Shown piece after piece: positions 14,594 to 28,266 of a DNA stretch of 64,000 bases. Under the pieces are notes generated by a model, which made no database searches, was not told the origin of the DNA, and was given only the letters and a program-made list of their open reading frames with translations. Within the stretch, counting starts at the first letter, position 1. Each line of letters starts with the position of its first letter. Both the position numbers and the translations under genes were made by a program. The stretch is from Glandiceps talaboti. Taxonomy: Eukaryota > Hemichordata > Enteropneusta > Spengelidae. The DNA lies in assembly GCF_964340395.1 (NCBI RefSeq), contig NC_135556.1:25387723-25451722 (forward strand), read 5' to 3'.

Positions 14594-14733
14594 GTGTGTA
14601 CTTTTCGTAATTACATTTCAGTGCCATGGTGATGCAAAGTCTACAGGTTCGTTTACTAGACCTGTGTGTACATCTCGTAATTACATTTCAGTGCCATGGT
14701 GATGCAAAGTCTACAGTTTCATTAACTTGACCC
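14594..14733. repeat. 70-bp tandem duplication across the PLEKHM-like stop codon
   Basis: The block with GTGCCATGGTGATGCAAAGT occurs at 14621 and 14691; weaker similarity continues into a third unit toward 14755. Confidence 0.93.
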
Positions 14734-14828
14734 GGGTGTACTTCTCTTAATCTCCTTCGATTACACTTAGGACATGGTTTTGTTTCTGTCTTGCACGTTT
14801 TATGGAAAACTGTTTTACACCTTTCACA
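14688..14828 (-). CDS. PLEKHM-like exon P16 (last exon, stop)
   Basis: 46 codons and [23 protein letters not shown] then [10 protein letters not shown] completes the zinc ligands. The final 20 or so codons with the stop are copied about 70 bp downstream. Confidence 0.95.
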   Translation of the reverse strand, partial: CERCKTVFHKTCKTETKPCPKCNRRRLREVHPGQVNETVDFASPWH

Positions 14829-17800
14829 CTGTGGACAAAAACAGTAATTTTTTATGTTAAATGGGAAACAAAATGTAACTGACTCTGACATAAATGCATT
14901 TAGGATATGGAATGATGACAATTTGGGAGTTACTTCTAAGAAATATTTTGACTAGAAATTTTCATTACTAAGGAATAATGTTGTTAATGGTGGTGGTTAA
15001 TCACTGCATATCTATTGTGAAAACAGAGAGAAATGGATTTGACTTTTGCTACAGAGGACATAATTATATTACAAACCAGTTGATACTTCTGTTGCATACA
15101 TGATCAAGGCAAATGTCAAGAATAACAAATGAAATTTGCATCAAAATAATACTGGAGTAGTGGTACTCGACTTGTGTATTCATAAAATAATACACAACCT
15201 TTGTGCTGAAAGTTTCTACACACTGAAATGGATATAAATCCAAGGAACTGATTGTCACACCTGATTACTTTGATACAATACACTTACCCTGACAGTAAGC
15301 TCCAAATCAAATGGATATATAATTTTGGGATTGTCACATATTTCACAGATAAATCCTTTCTGACTACACAGTGTGCATCCTTTGACATGTTTTGCAGCAA
15401 AGTTAATGATCTTCTTTAGAGTTTGTGTTAGATGACCAGACTGTACTTGTTTCAGGTCCTGGAGGGAGAATAACAATAACACGTAGCAGTGAGTACTTGC
15501 ATCAAGACTTTAACATGAATACTATTGATATTTGCACTACAGTGCAAAACTGAACACAATATTTGCATATCTGTATGCAAATGATATACTAATGAGCATG
15601 CAATCATTCCTCATACATGTAATCACATAACTGTGTAGTTGTATTTTTAAAATGAAATTCGCTGTTTTTTGGAAATATTAGAACCCCATTTACATGAGAA
15701 CCAGTGAGTACTCAGGGCATTTGCACTTGTGCTTGTAGCATTATCACTCACTTCACTCATGAAGGTACAGACACAAAGCATATCATGTAAATATCCAAAG
15801 TACAACACACTTAAACTCATACGTCATGGGATTAAGTTACAGTATTTATACTTTAACATAAAACTACCCGGTGACTATACATTGTAACTATGTATAAATA
15901 ACATAGTCCATCAAAGGATATCTCACAACTTACTTGTATGGAGTATAAGTGTACATTTTCAAGCATGTATTCACGTGGCCAAATACGTCGTCTTAAATCT
16001 TCAGCCACTGACTGCTTGCATGTAAACAGATATGCTTTCAAGTTGTGCAGTTGTGATCGCAGAGTCTGTCAAAAATGTTTAGAAGTAAACAAGGATATTA
16101 ACTAAGAGTAACATTATAAATGATTGGTTTGTGGTACAAATAATCAAACTAGGGTATCAGGTGACTGAGACGTGTCATTGTTTTCCTCAGCTTTGAGTGT
16201 CCATACAAGAGATAGGGCTTGACAGTCACATATATATGTTCAGAGATACTATTCACATAGGCCACTCTAGGCAGTGCTATAAAATTAGCTGGTGAATATC
16301 AAAGATAGTGCTGGATGTTCACACATAAATGCATATATGGACAGAGAGACTATTCACATAGGCCACTCTAGGCAGTGTCTGTCACTAGCTGTCTTATTGC
16401 TAACACTTACCTTTGCATCATTGAGTTCATTAATGTAATTATAAATAGCTGGATTGTACTGTTTTAAGTTAATAAGTGGCTCATCTTCAATTTGTTGAAG
16501 AAAAAGTTTGGTGAGCTTGGCCACTGAAAGAAAAACCCATTTAAAAGTCATTACAACTTGTTATAAAATCCAACATTATTATAGCAGAACTTTAACATAT
16601 AATATTTAAACTTTTAATATTATTAGCATGATTGGACTAAGGTTCAGTAGTGCTATAGATATGGTGATGTGTAAGTGTGTACAAGTATGTTAATGTGTGT
16701 GTGGGAGGGGGTTGGGAGGGTGGGTGGGTGGGTGGGTGGGTAAAATACCAAGTCAAAAACTGCCAGACTGATTCCCTTGGTTGGAACATTACTATAAGTT
16801 AGGAAATTGTCTGAGTTGGGTAAAACAATGTGAATTTGAGTAACAAAATTAAACTCAGAGGGCAGATTTGTCTGAAAATTTGGTGGGAATGTTCAAACGA
16901 ACTTGTAGATAGAAATCAATGTCACATGTAGAGAGCAGTGCTCTCCATCAGATGAAAAGCACAGACCAATAGAGAAATTCACTCATATGTACACATTCTT
17001 GAAGTTAAGGACAGTAAAGACAACTTACCTTTATGTTTACTGAAGTCCCAATTGTGGATAATTCTAGATGGAATAATAGCCTCATCATCCATGTGACACT
17101 CATAGCAGTAATAGCAGGCATCATAACTACACACCTTGGCCTTGCCGTAAACTATATGATAGAATAAACCATATTACTGATCATACCCCTAGTGGTCAAC
17201 TGTAACTATGAAATTTGTCATTCTGGTGAGAATCGTTGACCAACACAGATCAAAGCTCAATGCTAAAAACTTTGAACTGCTTGTGCATTACAACCTTTGT
17301 AAATCATACTACTGATATTATACCCATGACATTATTCATACATAAAGGACTCAGGAAGCCCAACTGGTCATGGACTTGCCTACTCATGACGATATCTGAG
17401 ATCAAATTTTGATGGTTTGAAATTCTGTTGACTTGAAATTTGTTACTTTATTTATGATTCACAACGTTACTGAATGTGATTCACTGTAATTTGGACTGTA
17501 TGCACTACATTTTATACTTGAAATTCCATGTAATAAATCATTTTATACTTGAAATTCCATGTAATAAATCAATTTGGAGATTTATTGACACTAATAATTA
17601 ATCTGAATAAGAGCTACAAGAAGACATATAAACCTTTTTTTTTAAAAATGTAAAATAAATGCAGGTCTCATAGCCACCCAGAATGTGATATTGATGAACA
17701 ATATGAATGGGATAACAAACATACATTTCTGATAAAATAGCTCTGGAGATTGCAGACTACAGACAAAGTCCTGAGTCCTGATTTTCACTTTTACGTTGTT

Positions 17801-20800
17801 GTTTTTTATCTGTCCTTTTGATTTTAGGCGTGCTCTTGAATCTGAATCTGAATCTGAAAGTGTGGCTATCTATACTCTTGGAGTATTACAGCTAGATACT
17901 TACTGATTCCAATGGGTCTAGAACAGCCTTTACATTGGTAGTTTTGTGAATCTAAACCCTTCTCTGTTGTGATTTCTGTGAGTAGAGTCAGCAGGGCATG
18001 ACTTCTCTGAAAAGAACAAAACACAAAAGTTTCTATTTATAAATTATATATTAAATTGAAATGTGTATACTTCTCAGGGAAAACACTGAAAAAAGTCACC
18101 AGTGAGAAACTTGTATAAGTACAAACTGTGAAACAAGAACTCCTGAAATTTTGAAAAAATGTAGTCACAAATAAACCATCTCATAGACAAGGAATCAGAG
18201 TTCATTGGTAGCTAGGTTACAAACAATGATAGTGGAGTTATGATAGTTGAATAGTTAGAGTGGGTGGCAGTTACAGCCTTGTTACTGTTGTGTTTATGAG
18301 TAGGTAAGTCCTTGGGTAAGATTTGGACCACAGTCAACCCAGCTGTATAATTTTGGACCTGGTAGGATAGGATAGAGGTTGCAATGTGAATGCTTTAATC
18401 CTACGCACTTACAGAGGCTGTAATGGATTGTATGCTCCTCAGGGAGTTGAAGGAATTATACTGGGACAGCTGTGTCGATATTCATTGTGAAATGGCCTGG
18501 GTTTGATAAATTTGTACTATTATGATGATTAATGGTCAAAATGAGAAAACAAAGAAGTCCACAAGTATCACATAACTCAATAGGCATTGGTGTGAAAACA
18601 GAAGATTGGCAGTCAAACAGAATTGTGCATGAAGCAATGATGAAAATTCTTCAGAGGCCTCTAAGCAAAGCAGAATTTATCCTAGCTATGACCTACAATT
18701 AATGGCACAAGCCAGTCATAAAGCTTCCTAACCAATAATAGTTGTGATGATATGATCATGCTAACAGCAAAGAATAACCATGTGACTTGAGTATTTAATG
18801 TACATCTCAGAATATACAAGTTCAGCTATATTTGTGTGACTGTTTTAAGATGACTTCTTTTATGGTCACACCATCCACAGACTGCAAATGATTTTCCTAA
18901 AGCCTTCTTTACATATATTTATCATGTTTTGAAGTGTTTTGAACTTTTTCTATCCTACAGAACTCTGCATTTACTCTCTCAGAACCCATTTTCAATGTTA
19001 GAATTCTTACAACACCAATGTTTTTATGATTTTTAATATCCATTCACAAAATATCCATTCACAAAATATCCATACAAAAGGAACCGATGCCACTGGCACT
19101 GTAGCACAACTGACTACACCATAATCCAGTTGTTATTGGTATGTACTTATTAGTGTTACTGAGTCAACAGTAACTACAAGGTAATTAAAAAATCAGTTTA
19201 TAGCTAAAATGACTGTTACTGTGCTAGTTTAAACATTTCAGAAATTTGACTTTAAGTAAGCTGTTAGTGTTACTATGGGCATTGTTAGTGTTGCTATGTT
19301 TTAGCCCCAATTGTGCATACACCCTATAGGAGTCTATTAGAAAGGCTTCTGTCCATCCATTTCCATTAACTGTTATTTCTCCGCAATGCCTTGGCCAATT
19401 TTTAGTAACCTGCCACAAAGTTGACATATGATCCTTCATGTAATATTTTTGTTATCATGTCAAATTTAGCAGGTATTTTAGTCAAATATCGATCTAACAT
19501 GTAAATATGATACATGGATGATTGATTCAAAAGGCTGCAATTTGAAATCTTACATGGTTTGAAATGAAGTCTACTATAATATATGCAGTCTATAATATGC
19601 GGAAAAAGCATGAATTTAACATATGACCTTGGTGATCAAGGTCAAGGTCAATTTGTATTCTCAATAGCAAATCAAACTATGACAATATGGATGTAGATGT
19701 CTGAACAAATCTTCAAGTAGTACTATTATTGAAACAGTCTCTAAGATATCGTACAAATAGCAGATTTTTGTAACAAAAAATTTGGCTAAATTCCACATAC
19801 ATATGCAAGAGATAATGACATTTTTATACAAAATATGAACAAAAATCAGCCAAAGCTTGGCAGAAAACGTAGCTGTGGACAGATGAACAAACTGATCAGT
19901 AGCCTCTCTGTTATTTTAAGCCAGTTAGTAGCTAAAAGTGTACATACATTATCTACTATAGTGGCTACAAAGACAATTCTACAAATACTGTATATTTATA
20001 TGAATGAAATCAGGAAAACAATACATGTACTTGCTCATCTTCTATTTGAGAAAGCCTGATCAGCATTTGCGATTTATCTACTACACTCTGAATTTACAGC
20101 AAATGAAGAACTGTCAGCTAAAGTTGAAAATAATTATTGACAACTAAACTTACAGGGTCTGCAGACATGGCTGTCAAACAGTGGGCTAGTGGCACTACTT
20201 CAAAATCTGTTTCTTTGAGTAATTCACTGTCTTCTGTTTTGTCACAGCCAGGCTGTAAAAGTGATACAATTCAGTCACTTCTTTGTTTATATCTTCTACT
20301 TATTATACCCCTATGCCCATATCAATCATTCTTGACTACATTTAACATGAACATTATGATTATGATGTTTACCATCTATAAGTATGGGACATTAAATATC
20401 ATGATATTCATGTTAAACATCAAGGGAAACATCTTTCTGATTGGAACAGATACCATGATTCTGAATAAAAAACACAAACAAAATGGTGACTGAATTTTGC
20501 CTAGTGATATTTCCATATATGGGATTACATAGCAAGTAAATTTGACTACTGAAATAGCCATATCCGAGTAATACTGTGTGGAAATTTTCAATTCTATATT
20601 TGTAAGCAAACTGTACAAGCACATTAGTCATCTGACTTGACTGTACACTACGCTCTGTGATTTATTCTCCAATATATTTCTTCATTCGGACAAGGAAATT
20701 ACGAGTGACCTAAGGGGCTTTGTCACTATGAGTCACTAGACAAGTGATAGCTTAATAAATATTCCTACTACAGGTGACTTTCATTACAAAGACCAGATTG

Positions 20801-21128
20801 TAATACTACCAATGCCATTGCATACAATTTTACTTCTTCCAACTTTCTGCAACATATCTGAGATATTGGAATTAAGAATGTCCAAAGTTTGAATTTAGCA
20901 GATACAAAGTAAGATACGCTAAAGGATTTCATTGTGCTCACACCTTCATCATGACAGCAACGTACAAAACTTTGTACAATTATGAAATAATTCACTCATA
21001 TTTACTCAATCCAGTATTGTGTTATATATATTATGAGTATGAAATTGTTAACTTACATTCACTCAGTTCAATATTGTATTTTGTGTCTGTAGGGGAAGCT
21101 AATGTTATGCTGATGTCTTTCTGTCAGT

Positions 21129-21193
<65 letters not shown>

Positions 21194-21686
21194 GGACCAT
21201 GTATGATCTTGAAAACCACAGCATGGATTTGTATACAATTTGGTACACACATTCTATGGAGCTATGTCTAGAACTGACAAGACAATGGGCTAAAACATGC
21301 ATACACATTTGCCTTATTAGCATATTTTTGCAGCTTTTTGATATTTTTTTATGTATTTCACATGGCTTTCACTTTAAATACATGAAATGAAACTTGCTTT
21401 AGCTCAACTAAGTACCCAAAATAACATTTTCTGACAAAGTTTCCTACATCTACAGTGCAATCACTTTAATTTGAAAACAGTTCCAAGCAGAACCTTTTAA
21501 ATATCCTCAAGAAATAACTAGGTGAGCAATTGTTTATTTAGAAATCCACAGACACACACAGACACATACACCGACACACACACACACATACATACATACA
21601 TACATACATACATACATACATACACACATACAAACAAACACACATATACACACATACTCACACACATGTACACACACACACCCACA

Positions 21687-21764
<78 letters not shown>

Positions 21765-24700
21765 CCATGCCTATTAAGGTTCAGTAGAGCTCATATTAAT
21801 ATGTTAGCCAAGCTATGTCTATTTCTAACTACAACATACACCATAGTAGTTGTACAGTTAATATAATTATTTATTGTAAGCAAAGGACTTCCAAATCAAT
21901 TTGAAATGCTCGTTTTATGGCCTACTATACAATGCCATATACTTGTTTTGACCCAAAACCTCATGGTTAAAAAATTGCTATGGGCATGGTGGTGGTTGTT
22001 CAGAATTGTTTGCCCATTTTGGAATACTAAAATGTCACTGTATGTATTTAGCATGATATGAAAACATGACATGATTGACCCTACCTGATCTTTGATTGGA
22101 CCTTTATCTCTGTAAGGTAACTGAGTTAAGAGGTCAGCCATAACTGGGGATGGTGCTTGTTTATTTCTTGGTACATAGCTCTGAAGAAGTGAACCAAAAC
22201 TTTCACCTGGAAAATAAAAAGTGCCAATGGTGTTGTAACACAAAAATAACATTTTTTACCATATTTAATATTATCTGGTCTATTTATCTAATATCTGTAA
22301 CTCTCAACAAGACACTCCCATTTGATTGTGAACTGCCATACAGACATACACATTGAGAGAGCAGATATAAAAGACACAGTTGTACTTAAATTACCATGCT
22401 ATTTTTTTGCATACATATATAAGGTACATTGTTGCATTCTATTTTTATTATTATTTAGCAATGTTATCATCCTTACTCTTTTCTCTGATTGGTGACACTG
22501 TTTCTCCCTCAGGAGTTCTCAGTTTTTCAAATTCTGATGACCATCCACTCCTCGCTGACAGACTGTTTCCAACATAACTTCCCAAGTCTTCATCCTCGCC
22601 AGCAGCGATTCCTGTTTCTATTTCCTCCCCTTCCATACTATTGGTGGATTCCACATACCCCTGTGATGTATCCGCAGCCTCTTGTACATTTGCAACAACT
22701 TTAACTTCAGCCACGACCTCACTCACTTCTGGCATAGCCTCCATTTTAGGGGATGACTCTTCAGGTTTTTCACATGCAGCATTAGATTCATTCGTTTTTT
22801 GAGCATTGTCTGATCTCTGACCTTCAACCTTTGACCTCTTCCCACCTGACTGTTTTTCTGAAGAATATCCTAATTCTGAGTTTAGTTCTTTCTGTGCCAT
22901 CATTCCAGCAACGAATTCACTTTTTCCTTTCTCAAATGTATGTACTTTGCTTGTACTTGTAGACTCAGTGACCTGGGGGTTTGATTCTTGTTTTAATGAT
23001 ACACTCCCCTCAGCCAAATGACTAACAATTTGTCCTTGATTTCTGCTACCTCTCTTTGACAACAAGTAATCATCTGGAGGGGTTGCTAGGAGACTAGAGC
23101 TCATCTCACTCTCTCTGTAACTGTACTCAGATGATGGACTCACTAATTCATCCAGACCACTGCCACTATCATGTCTCCCTAGTGGTCTTGATTTAACCTT
23201 AGGTTTCTTTGTAGCCTTCCTGAATTCAATTTCTACAGGACTGGTAGGTGGTGGCTCTTCACTATATTCATAACCTGCCAATGTTTAGATGGTAAAATAA
23301 ACATGACATATAATACATTCTTATCAGTGCATTACGCAACAGCCTCAATGTGTTTTACAGCACTAAAAAAAGAAAAAGCATCACGAAGGGTTAAACTGTA
23401 AAAATGTCCGACCTTAAAAACTGTTAAAACCTAATATCCAAGATGAAATTTAAACAAAGAAGGACCTTAACAAATTATAAAAACTATCATAATGCCAAGT
23501 AAAATGTATGGCACAAGAATTATCAAAGGATAAAATCATATCAAAGGATAAAATGATTTCATCATGGCTTAAAACACTTGCCCTAGTACCAATATTACTG
23601 ATCTACTTTTTTTGCACATCTGCAACTTGAAGTTCTATCTTTGAGTCCTATAGACTACTAATCCTGGTTTACAGTGTTTTGGCAATATATGTGTAGCTGT
23701 AGGTTTAACATGACTGGACTGTATAGCTGTAGGTTTAACATGACTGGACTGTATAGCTGTAGGTTTAACATGACTGGACTGTATAGCTGTAGGTTTAACA
23801 TGACTGGACTGTATAGCTGTAGGTTTAACATGACTGGACTGTGTAGCTGTAGGTTTAACATGACTGGACTGTATAGCTGTAGGTTTAACATGACTGGACT
23901 GTATAGCTGTAGGTTTAACATGACTGGACTGTATAGCTGTAGGTTTAACATGACTGGACTGTATAGCTGTAGGTTTAACATGACTGGACTGTATAGCTGT
24001 AGGTTTAACATGACTGGACTGTATAGCTGTAGGTTTAACATAACTGGACTGTATAGCTGTAGGTTTAACATGACTGGACTGTATAGCTGTAGGTTTAACA
24101 TGACTGGACTGTATAGCTGTAGGTTTAACATGACTGGACTGTATAGCTGTAGGTTTAACATGACTGGACTGTATAGCTGTAGGTTTAACATGACTGGACT
24201 GTATAGCTGTAGGTTTAACATGACTGGACTGTATAGCTGTAGGTTTAACATGACTGGACTGTGTGTATATCTGTAGGTTTAACATGACTGGACTGTATAG
24301 CTGTAGGTTTAACATTACTGGACTGTATAGCTGTAGGTTTAACATGACTGGACTGTATAGCTGAAGGTTACGTGAAATGTACAACATAATTTATGATTTT
24401 TCACTTTTATCATAGTTTAAACTTACCTGCAGAGACTGGTGAGGTTGTTGCTGATGCACTGGCAGAATCACTTTCAGTAACACCAAGTCCCACTAATTTT
24501 AGAGGTGAAGTACCCCACATATTTAGAACAGATGAGTTGTAGGATAGTTGGAAGACAAAATCACTTAGACCTGTTGAGAAGAAGATAATTATCTCTTTAT
24601 ATAAAAAACCCCCAAAAATACATATATATAGTAGTATTAATACAGATATGTAAGGGTGACCCATATTTTTCTGTTTTTCTGTTAGGCCAAATAAAAAAAG

Positions 24701-27700
24701 TTGTTTGGTTCCGGTTACCTGACCTCACCGACCCTAAACATTTTTTTTTCGTATTCAAGAAAAAATAATAATAAAATTGCGAAAATCATGAAGTCTTGCA
24801 AGAAATAGTGGCTGCGGAAACTGACATCAACTTTAAAAAAAGACAATACAAAACTATTTTCCAATCTGTAATGGCTGTACATCTGATGGGAAGAAATAAG
24901 CAACACAGAGACCATTTAGAAAACAATGTAAAACCTGAATTAGACACTCACACATGAAAACAAAAATATAATAAAATATAATAAAAAATCTACCTACCCC
25001 ACCTATAGTTATTGCAACACATAGAACCACTAAATACCTTGTACATAGTTCTTCATTATATAGGGTTGTTCTTGGTCTCTAAGGTAACTATATGAGTGGT
25101 AGAACGTCTTTAGTTTTCCAGTATCTAGTAGCATTGCAGCAATGTAACTTTCCATTAAACCATCATTTAAGGCTAACCGAATCCAGGCCTGATTATTTCA
25201 AATAGATGCATATCACAATTATTGTGTTGTATGTGTATAGTATGACACATTGAATATCATTGAAGTGATTATTCTAATGATCCTACAACTAGACACCCAA
25301 AGTTACATAAACCCTCATAATATTCTCTTGAATGCATGCTACATGTATATGTGAGTATGTAGATTCTGTGATATTCCAGAAAATCCTAAAATTGTAAGAC
25401 ATCTCAGTATACATGTAAATCTGTAAAGTGTCCAAAATCCTTAAAGTTGCACTATATCTGTAAAGTCTCTTAAAGTTGCACTATATCTGTAAAGTCTCTT
25501 AAAGTTGCACTATATCTGTACAGTTGCACTATATCTGTAAAGTCTCTGAAATCTCTGAAATCAAATTTCTCCTAAATAGTTCTATATTGCTAAGATAAAA
25601 GTACAAAACTTACCCTGCACTGTCCAATCTCTGTAGTGATATGGGCAAGGTGATTCAGTTGCTTCACTACATCTTTATGGGTAAAACTCACCAGAAACTG
25701 CCAAAAGTTCTGAAATTTCAAATTTACAACTAAGTTGAAATGCACATAAACAACTTGTTTTCTCTTCTTTTAAGGTATTAGTAATATTAGGATATAAACC
25801 CCACTGAGGTATGAAATTAGTCAATGATGCAAGCTATTTTATACTTATTTACTGGTGATACTGAGATGTTCAAACTTCAAAACACACAATAATTACATAT
25901 ATTATGATTTATGGTGATGTCATAGATTATACATCAACAAATGGTGATGTCATAGATTATACATCAACAAATGGTGATGTCATAGATTATACATCAACAA
26001 ATGGTGATGTCATAGATTATACACCAACAAATGGTGATGTCATAGATTGTACACCAACAAATGGAGAAGATAATTGAATTAAGTCTTAGTACAGAACAGT
26101 TTCTAAGATATACAGAAATTTAATTTTTGTGAAAAAAAAAATGGTTTCCATTCAGTCAAAAAATCACAAGGTTGCAAAAATAAAGTGGTGTGCATATGCC
26201 CATGGACCCTCCACCTATGGTTGAGTGTCTATGATATGCCCCAACATACTATGTCACTTTTCTGTAGCAAGCACAAATACATTGGTATAAAGGCATGGAT
26301 GGATATTGAGAACAATACCTTCGGGCGGCTACAAAGATCAAAATTAAAATCTGGTATATCTTGTGAAGTCAAGAGAATGGGATGGGATGATAGAGAGAAA
26401 TGTTAGTACTTTGCTAGAAAGAAGTATCAATGTTAGACTATACTAGGCAGTCAGTCTACACACAAAAAAAAGGAAAAATACTTGGAAAAACAAACCACAA
26501 CATCAACTTTCTGAGTGACTACTTGTGCAAACTTGAGAGTGGTGTTATAGTATAGTATAGTATAGTATAGTATAGTATCGTATAATTGTTTATTATAGTG
26601 ACATGAGGTTTACCTGAAAAGTTTACATTGACAAAAAAAAAAGAACAATAAATAATAACACCTCCCAGCCCAACGATTGGACTTATAAGTCACCTCAACA
26701 ATAATTTACAGAACAAAAGGTAGTCAAACAGCTAAGCACAGAAATTCAAATAACAAGTCAACTTAACCTATGTTGACTCAAAAGACAAATTTCTAGACTT
26801 GATTGCCATCTTATGTATTACATCATGACATGACATGTTACATCACCAGAGGCAATAGGATTACAGTGTATTTGTCTTTTTACTCTACATTGTATACTGA
26901 ATGTGAGCAATACATTCATTTTAACACTGGACATTCAAAGTCAATATTCATATACATCCTATATCATACATTGATGATTTCATGATTCATCTTGCTGTCA
27001 AATCATGTTATCAGAACAAAATAGAAAGCATCAAGTTATATTTACAGTTGCAATTTTCATCCTAGTCTTTACGATACAACAGTTGTGCCACACTATTGGC
27101 CAGCACTCACTCAGTGGTTTAGAAACCTGATAGGGCTGAACAACACAACATATCTTACAGTGGTTAAGAAGCCTGATAGGGCTGAACAACACAACATATC
27201 TTACAGTGGTTTAGAAGTCTGATAGGGCTGAACAACACAACATATCTTACAGTGGTTTAGAAGTCTGATAGGACTGAACAACACAACATATCTTACAGTG
27301 GTTTAGAAGTCTGATAGGACTGAACAACACAACATATCTTAGTCTGTCTCAACCAAAAACAAGTGTACATTCAACACTTTCTATTTCAACCTCTCCTAAG
27401 TAGGGTTCTCCATCAAATATTCAACCTTTTAATCAATGACCAGCAATTACATTTCAGACTCAATTTATAAAAACACACCATCAATCCGTCCTACCTTGAC
27501 TTAGTTAAAGTTCAGTAGTTGCTGATGACAAGGTGAAGTCTCTGTGGGAGTGTGTGTACATATATAGTTGTGCAAAGTTTTGTGATTGCATGCAAATGTC
27601 TGTGTTTGTGTTTGTGTTTGTGTTTGTGTTTGTGTTTGTGTTTGTGTTTGTGTTTGTGTTTGTGTTTGTGTTTGTGTTTGTGTTTGTGTATATAATACAA

Positions 27701-28217
27701 CCACACACACACACACACACCTGTCAGGTTTGGAACTTTATTCATAGAGTTAGAAAACTGGTCAGTAGAAAGTAAACATTTTAAGAAAGATAGACTGGTA
27801 TAGTAATATACTTTGCAAGATAACCAGACCACAAAAGGTGACAGAATATTTGAGAGCCATCACCAGAAAGAAAAGAGAAAAGTTTGTACTGTATATTTTA
27901 AACATACCGGTGTTGAGGTTCTTGCTGTACTGGCTGAACTGAAATAACTTGACAACTAAAACCAACAAAAAAATCAAAACAAATGATAAATTGTCAAATT
28001 CTGTATACTAGTATACTGAAAACTTTACAACTGTCTCATTCTTTGAATATTTTGAATTGATACTTTTTGTAATAATGTTTGACATATATACAGGATAGAA
28101 CTTATACTGGAGCTGTTTGGTCAACTGTCGCATTTATATTGTGTTATATTATGTTACCATTCACAGCGTGCACTGCTGCAGTATACCCATAGCATGCACA
28201 CACATGCACCCACTCAT

Positions 28218-28266
<49 letters not shown>

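Larger units (their letters stand above)
12870..14687 (-). other. Candidate 3' UTR of PLEKHM-like gene
   Basis: Non-coding. Holds copies of the stop-codon region (14594-14660), a CCAA/CCGG/CCGA tetranucleotide tract (14229-14302), a 20-bp minisatellite (13333-13518), and minus-strand AATAAA at 12892-12897. UTR extent is inferred. Confidence 0.4.

Noticed and set aside
20376-20631. Overlapping 70-80 codon minus frames in the intron between P9 and P10
   Set aside because: Checked as possible PH-domain exons; no PH-like pattern or suitable phase.
23635-24387. Long reading frames of about 200-250 codons with a 10-residue repeat
   Set aside because: Produced by the 30-bp minisatellite; open in several frames on both strands.
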